A stretch of 64,000 bases of DNA from Carnegiea gigantea (Eukaryota; Streptophyta; Magnoliopsida; Caryophyllales; Cactaceae): NCBI GenBank assembly GCA_029747015.1, contig JAKOGI010000142.1:769501-833500 (forward strand), in the 5' to 3' direction. The notes beneath the pieces are model-generated. The model ran no database searches. It was given only the letters and a program-made list of their open reading frames with translations, and was not told the origin of the DNA. A program made the translations under genes and the position numbers. This document shows positions 22,592-34,557 of this stretch, piece after piece; positions within the stretch are counted from its first letter, which is position 1, and each line of letters opens with the position of its first letter.

Positions 22592-25500
22592 CTATGCAAA
22601 TGACGAATGTCCCCCACCAAGTGGTACTCTTGGCCTGAATTCAGCAGATATAGCCAAGCAAGGACACTGCTTGAATCCAACACTCTGAAACAAGAATAAA
22701 TGGATTAGCACCTTAGGGGTTGAACCCAGAAAAGAATCGCAAGCTGCTCAAAGATTATTTGGTCTAGAGTACAAGGTAGAAGGTAGTCAACACTATTCAA
22801 AATTATGATCCAATATCAAAACTCTTTGAGATTTAGGGGTAGGTAAGAATCAAAAAACAAAAGGCCGTATTATCCTGGCAGCCAATTGTAAGGTATTTCA
22901 GTGCACCCTTATTCATTACCCCTAGAGCTAAGCAATGTCAGTATTTTTTTTCTTAAAAGAGAAGGAAGATCAACTTACTGGGATACTTAATAGAATACCC
23001 TCAGTGCTGACTGCAACAGGCATGCCTCTTCGAACAGCTGCAGGGATAGACTTCAAGGCAGTGAGAGCTTGTAAAGCTGACAACTTTGCATAATCTGAAC
23101 AGGGGCTCATCTTGCCAGTCACTTGCTTGGTTACCTTGCTAAAGATAATGTCTTCCTGTTCAGATTTGTCAGAGACACGAGCCTTCATCAACTTTGCAAG
23201 ATAAAGCCAGTCTTCCTCAACCATGGGACGTATGTAAGCTACACTGTCCCCACCGATGTACAAACTACAAGGGTGATGCCGAGTTTCATCATCCTTTTCC
23301 AAGGAATTACATGAATTCCTTTCCTCACTCAAGACCCATCTGAGAAAGAACCTGCCCATAAAATAGCAGCTCTGCCCAGGCTGAAATGGTTGGCTGATGG
23401 ACGATGCCAGTTGTCCTTCATTCTTTGAGTTGCTGCCAAATGTTTCTTCTGTTTTAGAGTGAAAAAGTCGATTCTCTCTCACTTGCAACTGAGTAATGGT
23501 CTTGCAAGTCAACTCACTAAGAATTTCTAGTCTTCTTGATTCAGCTAGGACAGAGGTTGAAGACACAGCATTCAGAAAATGCACATCTGGAGCATCTGGA
23601 ATCAAATGCACCAATTTGGATTTTTGATCCAAAATTATTTGCTCTACATCAGATGGTAGGCATTGCTTCAACCCTGCAGTGGGATATCTGGAACACAACT
23701 CTGTTTTCGAGGGAAGAACAGAGTCAACTGAGCAACAGACAAGGACTTTGTTTCCTTTGGTGCCAGGAGCAGGGCAGAGATAACAACCAGCTGCAGTGAC
23801 AGACGTCTGCAAATCATCATGCGACAAATTAGATAAAAAGATAAATGTATAAATGTTTAGGAAAGCATGACAAAACTGAAGTTGTATCCATAGTTGCCAG
23901 GAATACCCCTTGAATCTATGAAGTTGGAATATGGAGTTTTACTAACACACGGATTTAGCCTAATTTAGGGTTTGGGTAGCTCGGTTCTGCAATGCAGATA
24001 GTGAGGATATTGATTATTGAACATCCTGGTAGTTATGGACAGGGCCAAGAAAAGCAAGAGTCAATTCTTTTTACCGTCAAAGTTATAAGTTCAAGTGCAG
24101 TTGGCTTGGGTCCGATAACATAAAGCCGCATTACCATGTCCATCAACTATGTTCTCTGATTAATTGACAAGAGATAGTTAATTCACCTTGCAAGGGAATC
24201 TACGAATATAATCCAAGAGCAGCTTCAATGCACTTCCACGCAATGGCCGGTGCCTCTGAGAGATGAACTGAAATAGCATGATGGTAGCATATTCTATGAT
24301 TAAAACAAGATCTCAGCCGCACGAAATCAATTCAAACAGAACAGAAAGGCTTTTGAATGCGAAGTTGGTAACATACTAACACAAGTAATATATAAAACTT
24401 CAAAGTTCAATTTTGATTGTACCTGCAGAATCAAAGTTAGGAATTTTGAAAGACAAATGTCCTCCCTTCTTGATGGATTTAAAGTCTTCAGGTTAATAAC
24501 TGCATAGCCATGCTACAGCCATAGACAAAAGAGATTAACGCTATTCTACATAACTATCAAAAACATACATGGAACCCTTTTTAAAAAAAAAAAAAAAGAA
24601 AGAAAAAGCAGAGAAAGTATCAATATATCAACTCTCTAACTGCAAGACGCAGAGTATTAATATCCTAGTCTTTCTTTCTCTCTTGGGTTTTTTTTTGGGG
24701 GGGGGGGGGGGTTCTATTTTGCAGTGACATCAATGAAACCCAAAGGTGCCTTGTTACAAAATATACATTCGCAGAGGAGAGCCAAGTCACACGACTCCGG
24801 TTCGGAGTTAGACCTGCTATATTGTATGGTTCGGAGTGTTGGCCGATAAAAAAGACTCAGATTCAAAGGTTGATGGTCGCAGAGATGAGGATGATTAGGT
24901 GGATGTGTAGTCACACGAGAATAGACAGAATTAGAAATGAAGTGATAAGGGGCTTGGTTAAAGTGGCTCCCGTCGAAGATAAGATGAGAGAGACAAGACT
25001 TAGATGGTTTGGCCATGTGAAAAGAAGGAGCTATGAGAGAATTAACACCCCTGTAAGTAAAAGAGGGAGAGGTCGACCAAATGATAGTTTGGATGAGGTG
25101 ATTAGAGAGGATATGAAAGTTCTAGGATTGACGGAGAACATGGCTCAGGATAGGAGTCCATGACGGGATAGGATTAAGGTCTTAGATCCCTGATTTTTTG
25201 GCATTTTAGTTGCCTCTCGGTTGCAGTAGGGCAGGTTTGAGTGTGGGTTTCTTGTTGTCGTGTGGTTTGCAAGTAGCATGAGAGTCATTATCTGCCCTCC
25301 ACTGCTAAGGTATAGTTCCTTCCTCTGCTTTATTATTCCATTGTTTGGATAGTTTGAACCTCCCGTTTTATTTGCGCAACAGTTGTTTTTTTCCCATTTA
25401 TTTTTTTCTCAAAATCACTCTTTTACAAAATGTTTTCACAAAATCTTGTTTTGTGGGTTCTCGTGGAATCAGCCTCCACGGGCAGAAATGCCGGTAGAGG

Positions 25501-28500
25501 TAAGACTGCCTACATCTGGATCTCCTCAGACCCCGCGAAAGCAGGACCCACACTGGGAGGCGGTGGTGGTGGTGGTAGAGGAGAGCCAAGTCATTAAAAT
25601 AGCCTCCTTGATGAGGCAGGTTTGGAAAGGTTAAGGTGTAGAGTGTAGAGAGCTTTATTCCTACCATGACTGCCACAGTAGTTGTTTCAAGAAGACCCCC
25701 AAAAGGTTGGGATAAAAATATTGTCTTTGCGAGTAATGACATAGTTATCAAACATGTAGATGACGATGGTGATGATAAGTCCAGATGCACATTCTAGTTC
25801 TAGGAAGAAATCTGACAGAATGCATATACAATCATCATCCCACATTCATCCTCGGAAATAAATCTCTAAAACAGAAGTACATCATTTTATTTGTTACAAT
25901 TGTATTGTCCCATTCAATAGCATAGAAGGCAGAGCAGAACACTAAACTGAAAGCAGATATATAGCAAATATGAAATAACTATTACTTTAAAGCTCGAGAG
26001 GTACAAATGACAATTATGATCAAACCCAGGCTTTTGGAGTTAGGAGTGGCTTACAGGTATGATAGAAACAGCCTGATTCAACAGAACCTGACACTGATAA
26101 TCAATATATATGCGTGTTCTTCGACAAGCACCAATTAATGTTTGCAGCTCAGACCTGAATGCCGCTGCAAAACCAGTCTTGTTACATTCATATATCATAT
26201 ATATCCCATGAACCAATTTTCAGGATACATAACATATCAACTAGAAGTGAGTAGACCCCAAAGGTAATGCATACAAGTGACCACTCAGTGACGTTCGGCC
26301 AAAGCATGGTCTAAGAAGAGGTAAGATACAAATACCCTTCCCCTGAACAAACAGAAAAAGAGGTACCATCTCTCAAAACCAATCATAGAGAAGCACATGA
26401 ACGAAATTGTAGAACAATAACTTAAGGCTCTGCTCTCTGCCACTTATTTTTTTTCAAAAGAAGTTTAGTGCAACACACATAAGTTCAATTTAGTTTAGTT
26501 CAGCGAAAATAAGTCCAGTTTAGTCAATGAAAATAAGTCCAGTTTAGTTCAGCAAAAATAAGGTCAGTTCATTTCAACTTAGTTGAACTAAATTCATAGT
26601 TGAACATAAATTATCCTAGTTCAACAAAAATAAGATCACTCTAGTAGAAATAGGTTCAATTTAGTTCAATTCAAAAAGCAAAAAAATGGTTCAATTCAAT
26701 ATAACTAAGCTGAGTTTGATTCAAATAAGTTCAGCAAAAATAGGCTAAAAAGAACGGGGCCTTATGCTTGCATCATTTGTCTTCCCCTTCGTTTTTTTTT
26801 TTTGGGGGGGGGGGGGAGTAGGGATGTTATGCTAGCTACACAAACCTAATAGCCACACAAGATAGTATGTCAGCTGAAATCCAATATTATGGCTACAAGA
26901 ACATAGCACTCTGTGCACAGCTTACAATTTTTCAGAGCTAGTAATGCCATGCGGATCCTATTTCGAGCAAATAATGAACTTCTGTTTGTAGGATCTTCCA
27001 CCCATTTTTGATCATTCTCCTCACATATCTGCAGAAATACATTGTTATGCTTCCATGAAAAACTAATGTGAAAACATATGGGAAGTGAGGAAACTTCTCA
27101 CAAAAAAAGGAGCTGAAAAATACGAACCAAGCAAACCAACCGAGGAAAAATCAGCGGGTTGCCATAATTCATAAATTTAAAAATTAAAAAAAAAGCCGCT
27201 GGTCACGCCTCATGATATGTTACTGACGTATTATTGACAAGGTATTCACATGCTTGGCATGAACTATTACTAACCTTGTACAAATCTTCTTTGGTAAATT
27301 CCAGGAGTGGTCGTACCATTAGAATCCCTTGATTGTCCGATGATTTCTCCGTAAAATGTGGAAATTCAGGAAATAACTGAGAAGCAAACGCCATGCCAGC
27401 AAGTCCAAGTACTCCACTATTGCGGGAAAGTCTTAGGATAAACAACTCAGCCTGCATAAATTCATTATTACAATACATTTGACCAAATGAAGCATGTTAC
27501 CAATATCAAGTTTGTCACTTTAATAACCATGAAGTTTTCAAAAGTTGCTTAAGGACTCTTCCAGGCACTGGCTATTACTGAATCCATAGTAAGATGCCAG
27601 GGTAAAAACTAAGTTCATAGGACCAGGACCTGATCATCTGCATGATGAGCAATAAGCACAACACCAATCTGGTGCCGGAAGCAAACATCTTCGAAAATCT
27701 GATACCTGTGCATTCAAAGCAAATGTTAGTGCTCCACAGACAGAAACAGATGCTTGAAATAGATGCCTGAAGTACATGACCTGGACAGAAATTTATCCAC
27801 TAGCTGAACATCCGAAAAAGCCACTTTCCAATAATTGGTCAGGTCAGATTCTTGATTATAGTGGACTCGAGTTGAAAACCACATTAGACTTCCTTCTACT
27901 TCTTTTTACCATAGCAACAGGTAGTCAATGATTCTAAATCTAGAGTTCGACAGAAACGACTTCTAGAGCCCAAGACTAAGGCCACGTACATATGAACACT
28001 TAAACCACCCCAACTAACACATTGCCTAAACAGGATTCTGATACATTGGTGTAGCTCCTTTGCATAAGCTGAAGCATCAATCACTTGACAGAAAAAACCA
28101 AAATCACCTCATATCACGAGCTGCTTCTTCCAAGTGGCCGATCGTTGGGCGACCATTGGACCAATCACAATGGGCAATCTCTGATCTGATTCCTACAATA
28201 ACTCCACATAAGTAAAGCTTCCGCACATAAATAAATTCTCAAACGTACACAGACTATGAAGTATGAAGATCCAACATCATATCCTTGAGTAAATCCAAGT
28301 AATACCCATATCAGTGACCCAACGAGAAACAGTCTCAGCCTCTTCTTTACTCTCGGGTCGGAGCCCATGGTCCACAATTATTGCTAGCAAGCCATCAATG
28401 AACCCTGAACTGTCCATAGCTACAGTGTTGGCATTGTAAGTCTTCTTCCAATGTGCCATCAAAACACAGAGGGCCATACTATCCGCACCACCAGAGACTC

Positions 28501-29071
28501 CCATAGCTGAGAACAAGACAAATTTCCCCCAAAAAAAAAACCCAAAAAAAAATCATAATTAGTGAAAATATAGCAATCAATAACCCAGAATTAAATACCC
28601 CGAGGTATAAAATCACCGACCCAGTTAAATCTATAGCCAGACTATATCAGTAAATTACTCAAAATTTCAAACAATTTTCCCAAATTCCAATTTGAACTAC
28701 ACCCAAACAAGCAAATCAAACAAAAATCACAAACTTTGCACAGCATAATTAATTAAAAACAAAAGCTAAACCGAAATTCCACGCCGAACCCAGAAAAAAA
28801 TTCTGGAAAAATTAAAAGAGTGAAGGCAGAGCTAACCAATACGATTGTCAGGTTTGAGACCAGCCATTTCCATCCGTTTAGCGAAAGCATCGTTGTAGTC
28901 CAGGGCAACCCGAGAACAGTCGGAGTACCTGCCGAAAAACCGGGTCGAATGGCGTCGGAAGAAGAGAGAAACGACGCCGTTTCTTAGCTTGAGTGGGGAT
29001 AGCATTGAAACCGAAGTAGAAAGTGAAGCTGTCGCTTGAGGAGAGAGAAAATGGACGACCCCTCGCGCCAT
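22592..29071 (-). CDS. RSY3: tRNA(Ile)-lysidine synthetase-like protein, RASPBERRY3 type, organellar
   Basis: Eleven exons join in phase: 29071-28837, 28506-28306, 28192-28108, 27705-27630, 27451-27275, 27028-26926, 26164-26055, 24512-24423, 24267-24187, 23806-22979 and 22684-22592, giving 692 residues. The first ~50 residues are rich in Ser and Arg with few acids, like a plastid or mitochondrial transit peptide. The PP-loop SGGADSM lies at about 83-89, AHHADDQ at 193-199, and the TilS-type WVEDPTN...RNRIR block follows in exon 6. TilS uses ATP to join lysine to the wobble cytidine of tRNA-Ile(CAU). Arabidopsis RASPBERRY3 is a plastid protein of this class needed for embryo development. The last exon (ending GGGHSSFA) is easily missed because exon 10 would read three codons past a CCA|GTAAGT donor to a stop. 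An antisense RTE insertion lies in intron 7. Confidence 0.87.
24773..24789. repeat. RTE target-site duplication, left copy
   Basis: The 17-bp word AGAGGAGAGCCAAGTCA here is repeated exactly at 25577-25593. It brackets the RTE insertion in the RSY3-like intron. Confidence 0.85.
24790..25576 (+). mobile_element. 5'-truncated RTE-clade non-LTR retrotransposon
   Basis: The 787-bp insertion is bounded by a perfect 17-bp TSD. It encodes the C-terminal end of an RTE-type reverse transcriptase: a YGSECW block, [10 protein letters not shown], then [11 protein letters not shown] and GRGRPN (frame from about 24810 to 25163, then stops). It finishes in a conserved 3' module (GGATCTCC, ACCCCGCGAAAGC, GGACCCACACTGGGAGG) and a (GGT)n tail. 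RTE elements typically end in simple repeats rather than poly(A). It lies antisense in intron 7 of the RSY3-like gene and is inactive. Confidence 0.88.
26422..26764. repeat. 10-nt-repeat MITE-like element, copy F (in RSY3 intron 6)
   Basis: The left end TTAAGGCTCTGCTCTCTG and the right end AAAAAGAACGGGGCCTTA are imperfect inverses, with TTA on both outer sides. The interior repeats AGTTCAGYAAAAATAAG-like and AGTTCAATTT-like words, less regularly than the other copies. It sits between exons 6 and 7. Confidence 0.55.
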
Positions 29072-29354
29072 TGCTGCTGCTGCTTCTGCTTCTGCTTCTG
29101 CTTCGGCTGGTTTTGCGGTTTTCTTTTCTGTTCTTTCCTCCCCCCCCCCCCCCCCAAATGCATTACGAAGTTACGATGACGCATAAATGGCCGCATTTAA
29201 GGGTTGTGGGCCTTGGGCCTTTCTGGTACTCTTCTAGTCCTTTCGGCCCATTCTGTGTTGGGCTTTTTTTTCCATAAAAGACGAATTAATTATCTTCCCA
29301 AAAAAAAAATCCATCTTGAATAACTATTTTATTAGCTCTACATGTATATATGTA
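29072..29354. other. RSY3-like upstream region
   Basis: This is the promoter side of the minus-strand RSY3-like gene. It has a poly-C run near 29142-29156 and a CTG/CTT-rich stretch at the start codon. No promoter box could be fixed. Confidence 0.4.
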
Positions 29355-30371
29355 CTAGCATGAGAACGAACTTGCTTTGCACACGGGTAAATTTGGATAG
29401 ATATATTAATCATAAAACTTGCTAGCAATAGCGTGAAATTTCTTCAATTAAAATTTGTGATTCTTCAAAAATAGAGAAGTTGTTAAGTCAATTCAATTTG
29501 TAACTTTAAATTAGTACAGTAAGAATTGTTAGAATAGTGTAAGTTTGGATAAGACATTAATGAATTCAAATGAGAGATTAGCATAACGTAAGTTGGTCAA
29601 GCTTAGGCGAATAATCAAATAGAAATATATGGTAGTAACGTTAATTAAAAAAATCTAGAACTATAAATGATGGAGCAACTAAGTAGGCAGAACAATCTCA
29701 ATGATAGCATGTCCCATGTTATGTAAGATGGGAAGGATAATGTGTAATAAAAAAATCTATTTACATTCTTTTGATTCATTCAACTTAAATTAAGTCAATG
29801 CTTATTTTGAGACAACAAGAGTTAATCCAATCTTTACAAAATTGATATAATTTAATCCAAAAAAAATTAACCCATTTATACAAGAGGGGGAAGTGAGAGT
29901 ATTAAATTGTTTCATCTCATCAAATACAAAATGACTTTTTTAAAAAAAATACTATTGCTCCTTCTTAAACATAATCAATTAACCAAAAAAAAACCCCTAC
30001 TTTCTTAGTGCTATCTTTCAATTCATTCAAAAATTCATACCGTTAAAAACATTTTTTTTAACTTATAGTAAATATTATTTTCAGGATGTTTGATTAAATA
30101 CTATTTATTTTTCATAAAAGTCGTAAAAAAGTAGGGTTTGCATTGTAAAATCAAAATTATCCATTGAAAAGTATCATCAATTGAGTAAATTGACTAGATT
30201 GCTCTAATTCATGTTGTAGGATGAATCTTAGGTATATAAGATTACCAAAATATCCCTCATTTAACTATTCATTGAGAGAATAAGCATTAACTTAAAATGA
30301 CCAAAATATCAAGTAAATTACAAAATTGCCAACAATAGTAATTTGCCTTATTCCCTTTTAAGGTGGTAATA

Positions 30372-30374
<3 letters not shown>
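29355..30374 (-). mobile_element. Non-autonomous Helitron
   Basis: On the minus strand the element starts TCTTATTACCACC at 30374, preceded by A. It ends GTTCTCATGCTAG at 29355, followed by T. About 20 nt before the end is a degenerate hairpin word, ACCCGTGTGCAAAGCA, like the palindromes of plant Helitrons. Host A|TC...CTAG|T junctions without a TSD fit Helitron insertion. Both flanks are TA-rich, with (TA)n directly beside the 5' end. No Rep/helicase is encoded in the 1,020 bp. Confidence 0.6.

Positions 30375-30411
<37 letters not shown>
30375..30411. repeat. (TA)n microsatellite
   Basis: About 18 TA units directly abut the 5' terminus of the Helitron at 29355-30374, which appears to have inserted into a TA-rich site. 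Confidence 0.9.
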
Positions 30412-30412
<1 letters not shown>

Positions 30413-30429
30413 ATTTGGCACTGATTTTC

Positions 30430-30605
30430 CTCTTTATATACTTCGCAAGCGCTTTCCTCTATTAAACTTTTTTACAAAACTTTTTTCGTTGGTCTCTTGG
30501 AATCAACCTCTTTATGAGTAGGAATACTGGTAGAGGTAAGGTTGCCTACAGTTGGATCTCCCTAGACCCCGCGAAAGCGGGACCCACATCGGGAGGTGAT
30601 GTTGT
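30430..30605 (+). mobile_element. RTE 3'-end fragment
   Basis: The block matches the 3' module of the RTE insertion at 24790-25576 in order: a TTTACAAAA word, GGAATCAACCTC, GGTAGAGGTAAG, GGATCTCC, then ACCCCGCGAAAGCGGGACCC and GGGAGGTGATGTTGT. It carries no reverse-transcriptase coding sequence, so it is a short 5'-truncated copy. Its exact left end and TSD were not fixed. Confidence 0.7.
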
Positions 30606-30711
30606 ATATATAACTATCTCCTATCTATGTTTATTATTTAAATTTATTAGATTTCTTTGTTTTGCTTTCTTTTTTTTTTTTTTCAAACCAAAATGGTTTC
30701 CTTTTATTGTA

Positions 30712-31090
30712 AGAGCACTTACACTTATGGAACGCGCGTTTCACTGGGTGGGCCCCCTCGTCACATGGGTGCTACCCAGTTGCTTCCCTTGAAAGTGCCT
30801 CACGGGCAGGAACACATTGTCGTTCCACCCTTCATTCCAACTTTTTCGGTCCTTTTGTGAATTTTTTTGTTTCTCCTTTTTTCTTCTTAAAAATATTATT
30901 TGGCCGATTAGAAAAAAGAATTTATATTATGAGATAGATCTATCACAAATATTTTATTGAGTGATTTAAATTAGAGTTCCATAAATTAGAGAAGTGAAGG
31001 AATATGAGTTTCAAAAAATTGAAACTTTTACTAATGTGACATGGCAGAGTTTTAAAATATAGAATGTGGGCTGAAAATGCTGTAACTGGT
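30712..31090. repeat. Dispersed repeat, copy 2 of a pair
   Basis: This stretch is collinear with 6745-7155 (GTGGGTGG-like start, shared ATTATTT and GAGAAGTGA blocks). Its ends, GTAAGAGCACTTACAC and GAAAATGCTGTAAC, are weak inverses of each other, which suggests a MITE. Confidence 0.5.
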
Positions 31091-31649
31091 TAATAGTGAC
31101 ATTGTGATTTTTTTTTTTTTTCTTTGCCAAAGTTTTGCACGAGCTTGGTCAGATTTACAGTTTACCATCAAGTATACCAAATAAATAAATAGATTCTAAG
31201 TGTTCGTGGATTGTTCTCTCCATCTCTCCCTTACTTTAGTAGTAGGTTTAAATAATTAAATGTTTAATCAACGGGACAGTTTTATCTAACTTAAATTTTA
31301 CCCACGTCAAATGTTGGTTGATTTGTTGACCAACTTCCAATCCGTAAAAAATGAGTTATGGTGGGTTGATTAAGTTATGTACAAGGTTTTGCTTGATTAA
31401 TCCATAGACCATCGATCGATCGGTCAATATTTTTTAGTTAGATTTAGCTCATAGTTAAACCTACCTACCTTGATGTGGGTAGCTCAAATTTTTAATAAGA
31501 TATAATTCTTCTTTTTTTTAAAAAAAAAAATCAGTCTTCAAACCAACTTCGTTATAAAACTACATAACTTAGTAGTCATCACTCCTATACAGGTGTATTA
31601 GCCAAGATCAAACGTATAAGAGCTAATAATCCTTAGCCGGTTCTGTTGG
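31091..31649. other. Intergenic, no gene recognised
   Basis: AT-rich sequence with a poly-T run near 31110 and a T/A homopolymer junction near 31515. No gene or element boundary is visible. Confidence 0.4.
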
Positions 31650-32040
31650 TCAAAAACTAGAAGATGTTTTCTGTCTCTTTAACTCAGTTGCAAAGTAACC
31701 ATTTTGACTGCTGTTTTAGTTAATGTTTAATATTTCAGGTAGCGTTTCAAAAAAGTGAACAAAATTAGACTTTTGCCTTCAAAGTTGCATTTTATAGTTT
31801 TTGGTCAAGAATTAACGTAATTTTAGCAGATTATCTGTATAAGTTTATGTCAATTTATATTAATCAACTAATGATCGAACAACTAAATTTACCAAAACTA
31901 TTTTCTTCAAGTACTCATCTTAAAAACTATCTGCTAACAACTAAATTAAAACTACTATCCGTCATTTAAAATTTTAAACAGTTATCTTGCTACTTAAACT
32001 ACTCACTTTGGCAAGCCTAACCTCTAACTTCTAATCAATG
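31650..32040. repeat. Dispersed repeat related to 60100 and 62632
   Basis: It shares ordered blocks with 60100-60412 (AGCGTTT, TTTTTGGTCAA, TATGTCAATTTA, ATTAATCAACTAA, CTGCTAACAACTA). The units contain AACTA-type words at roughly 10-nt spacing. No coding capacity. Confidence 0.4.
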
Positions 32041-32440
32041 TTTCGTCACTTTTGTCACGGCTTGAACCCAATTCCCATTGAAATTATCTCAATTTAAGTG
32101 CGGAATAAGAGAAAAAGTGATATGTAATAAAGAAAGTCTAGCAAAATAGGTGTTAGCTTTATTTGTGAATCTAGCTCGCACAGGAATCGACCCTTTTATT
32201 ATAAACCTTGGTTAAGTAAGTGGCACATTCTTTGTAGGGAAGCAAATATCCCCTCCTCCCCCACAAACACCGAAAATAGAACAATCAAAATAAAGGTGGA
32301 TCTTAGAATGTTAAAAAATAAATTAACAGAAGTGTCATTTTCGAATACTTTTCATTTTATATTTTTTCAAACACTATATTTACACTTTACAATATACATC
32401 AAAATTCACCACAGGTGAACGGAGCGTGCACCACCAAAAT

Positions 32441-32800
32441 TATGGCTCTGTTCTATTTTGCGTTTTTTAGGATCTAGCTAAGAGTTTACATCTCCTTACA
32501 ACTTTTTCCATCTTCTTACAGTTCCTTACATCCTTAACATAATTCTCACATCTTCTTACATCGACAACGTTCATTGTAAAATAAATTATACTATACAACT
32601 CTTCAACAATTCAACAACTCCTTACATCCATCCTTGCATCTCCTTACAGCTTCTTGCATCTTCTTATAGTTCCTTGCATCTCCTTATAGCTCCTTGCAGC
32701 TCCTTATATCTTCTTACAGCTCCTTACAGTTTCTTACAACTCCTTATGTCTCATTACATTTATCTATCTATCTAAAACGCGAACTAGAATAGGTCCTATA
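32441..32800. repeat. 10-nt-repeat MITE-like element, copy G
   Basis: The left end TATGGCTCTGTTCTATTTTG and the inverse right end TATAGGACCTATTCTAGTTC enclose a strikingly regular decamer array. From 32641 to 32760 twelve successive 10-nt blocks follow TCCTTACAGC-like text. The ends match the family, but the decamer is unlike those in A, D and E. Confidence 0.7.
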
Positions 32801-33599
32801 TGTACATTTCATTATATTACATTTTGCCACAATCCTTCAAAAAAGAAGCATTCTTACCAATTATTCACAATTAAGAGAAACACAAAAACTTTTCCCTTGA
32901 TGAAATTAAGGCCCCTCATTAATTATTTTATGTATAAATTAACTATAAGAAGCATTTCAAGAAGTTGACAATGAGAAGGAAGAAATAATTCTCATGATAA
33001 AGCACGAGCAAGTCACGGTGGACGAGTCTCTCCAACGCCCGATCCTGAGGCAGCAGATGGCCGTAGTACAGCAAGGTTGTGATCATGGCCGTTGGTTGCT
33101 CCACTAGTGACGTCACCACCCTCATCGCTTGTCTCAACATCAATGGGCTTGGAGACTTCATTTTTTTTTTAAAAAAAAAAAACATCATATATGCATTAAT
33201 CTTTTTGTCAATTTCTTTTACATAGATAGATATGTTAACCCCCTCAAAAATACAAATTAATAAATGAAAAGACGTGATATTTTAATTTACACTTTACTAC
33301 TGAAATAATACAACATGAATAATAATCCTGAAACAAATTGGAAACTCTAAAAAATACATCATCAATGTATTAATTTTTTTGTTTATTTTTTTAGACAGAT
33401 GGAATTGTTAACCCCGCCCCCACACCCCCCCCCAAAAAGAAAGAAAATCAAAAGACATTATTTCTATAGAGCACAATATACCGACAGTACAAATGAAAAG
33501 AACTTATTTGTGGAGCGAACACATAAAGTTGAATAGGTTAAAAATAAACGACAAATGAATTTTCTTTCAATGGCAGCACGTTTCATAGTCTAAAGCTCT

Positions 33600-33970
33600 A
33601 CAGAAAATCATATTATTTTCCCGATTTCCTTTTGCTTGGTTCAAAACCCCAGCCATGCTAAGAAAAACAAAAAGGTATAAAACAAACTAATATAAAGACC
33701 AGAGAATTTGATGACACTTACCATAATAAGATTTGATATAAGCTTGAGCAATTTGGATGAAGCTAGCTAGCTAGCAAATTTAATTAACTAAGCAAAGGGG
33801 GATTAATTTCTGCTTAATTTTGGATGGCACTCCCAAACTAATTTGATTAAGTACTCCAACTGAACTTTCAGGGCTTGGTATGCGTCCAATCAAGAGAGGG
33901 AAAGAGAAAGGGTAGGTGGAGAAGTAGAACTAAAAAAACTAGAAAGTTGATATGTGGCCCCCAATATATA
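33600..33970 (-). other. Possible small spliced transcript
   Basis: On the minus strand a TATATATA word (about 33964-33971) precedes ~200 nt without any ATG. A strong donor, ATTATG|GTAAGT, follows (exon end 33722). A 64-nt U-rich intron ends in TTTTTCTTAG (33658). The next exon offers only tiny frames: 15 codons from the first ATG, which spans the junction, or 29 from the second. It could be a short-peptide or noncoding gene. Possible further coding text (GATNGHDHNLAVLRPSAASG) lies at 33010-33160 minus, but no reliable splice links it. This is inference only. Confidence 0.22.
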
Positions 33971-34514
33971 TAACTAATTTAAAACTGAAACCGACCAAAC
34001 CCAATAGTAGTATACTTAATTCATAATCCTGATGTAATCAGGGGCCTGATTTTTTTAAAAAAAAAAAAATCTAATTTGGCCCCTCTCAGCATCATATCAG
34101 TCCTGATTCACACCGTTTTCTTCCCTCTGTTTTAATTTCTAAGCTAAATTAAAGTTAATTATTACATAATTGGGAATTATCAGGTTATGAAACGGGGTGC
34201 CAACTTTGCAATTAGTATATTTTTATTGGTCATTATTTTCATCCACTTCTGGTGGATTTTGTCAAATATTGATTTGTTTTGATTTAATTCTTTATGTATA
34301 CTGTATCAGCTAACATATTATTTTGTGATAAAAATCTGTGATAATTTTTTAGATCTCTTCTTTATATTGTATTGTGAATAGATTTATGTGATGATAATTG
34401 TGTGCAAGTACATATGAGGGCACCCTTGGTCCGGTAGATTCTTTACCTCTAATCGAAGAGTAATGAATAGATCAAATTATTGCTAAAGAAAGTTCATTTT
34501 CCCACTGTCTTATA

Positions 34515-34557
34515 CAACAACACCTCCCAGTGTGGGTCCCGCTTTCACGGGGTCTGT
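34515..34557 (-). mobile_element. 43-bp ultra-truncated RTE insertion
   Basis: On the minus strand this is the last 43 bp of the RTE 3' module (ACCCCGTGAAAGCGGGACCC, ACACTGGGAGG, GTTGTTG). It is flanked by a 19-bp direct repeat at 34496-34514 and 34558-34576 (ATTTTCCCAYTGTCTTATA, one mismatch). A TSD around a fragment this short shows that it arrived by retrotransposition and is not a leftover of deletion. Confidence 0.85.

Noticed and set aside
22374..22688. 104-codon plus-strand frame
   Set aside because: It overlaps the last exon of the RSY3-like gene in antisense, and that exon has a clear family C terminus and splice site.
32943..33188. 81-codon minus frame
   Set aside because: The start is a T/A homopolymer translation, and another frame of the same DNA looks equally protein-like. 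There is no reliable splice link, so it is not called as a CDS.
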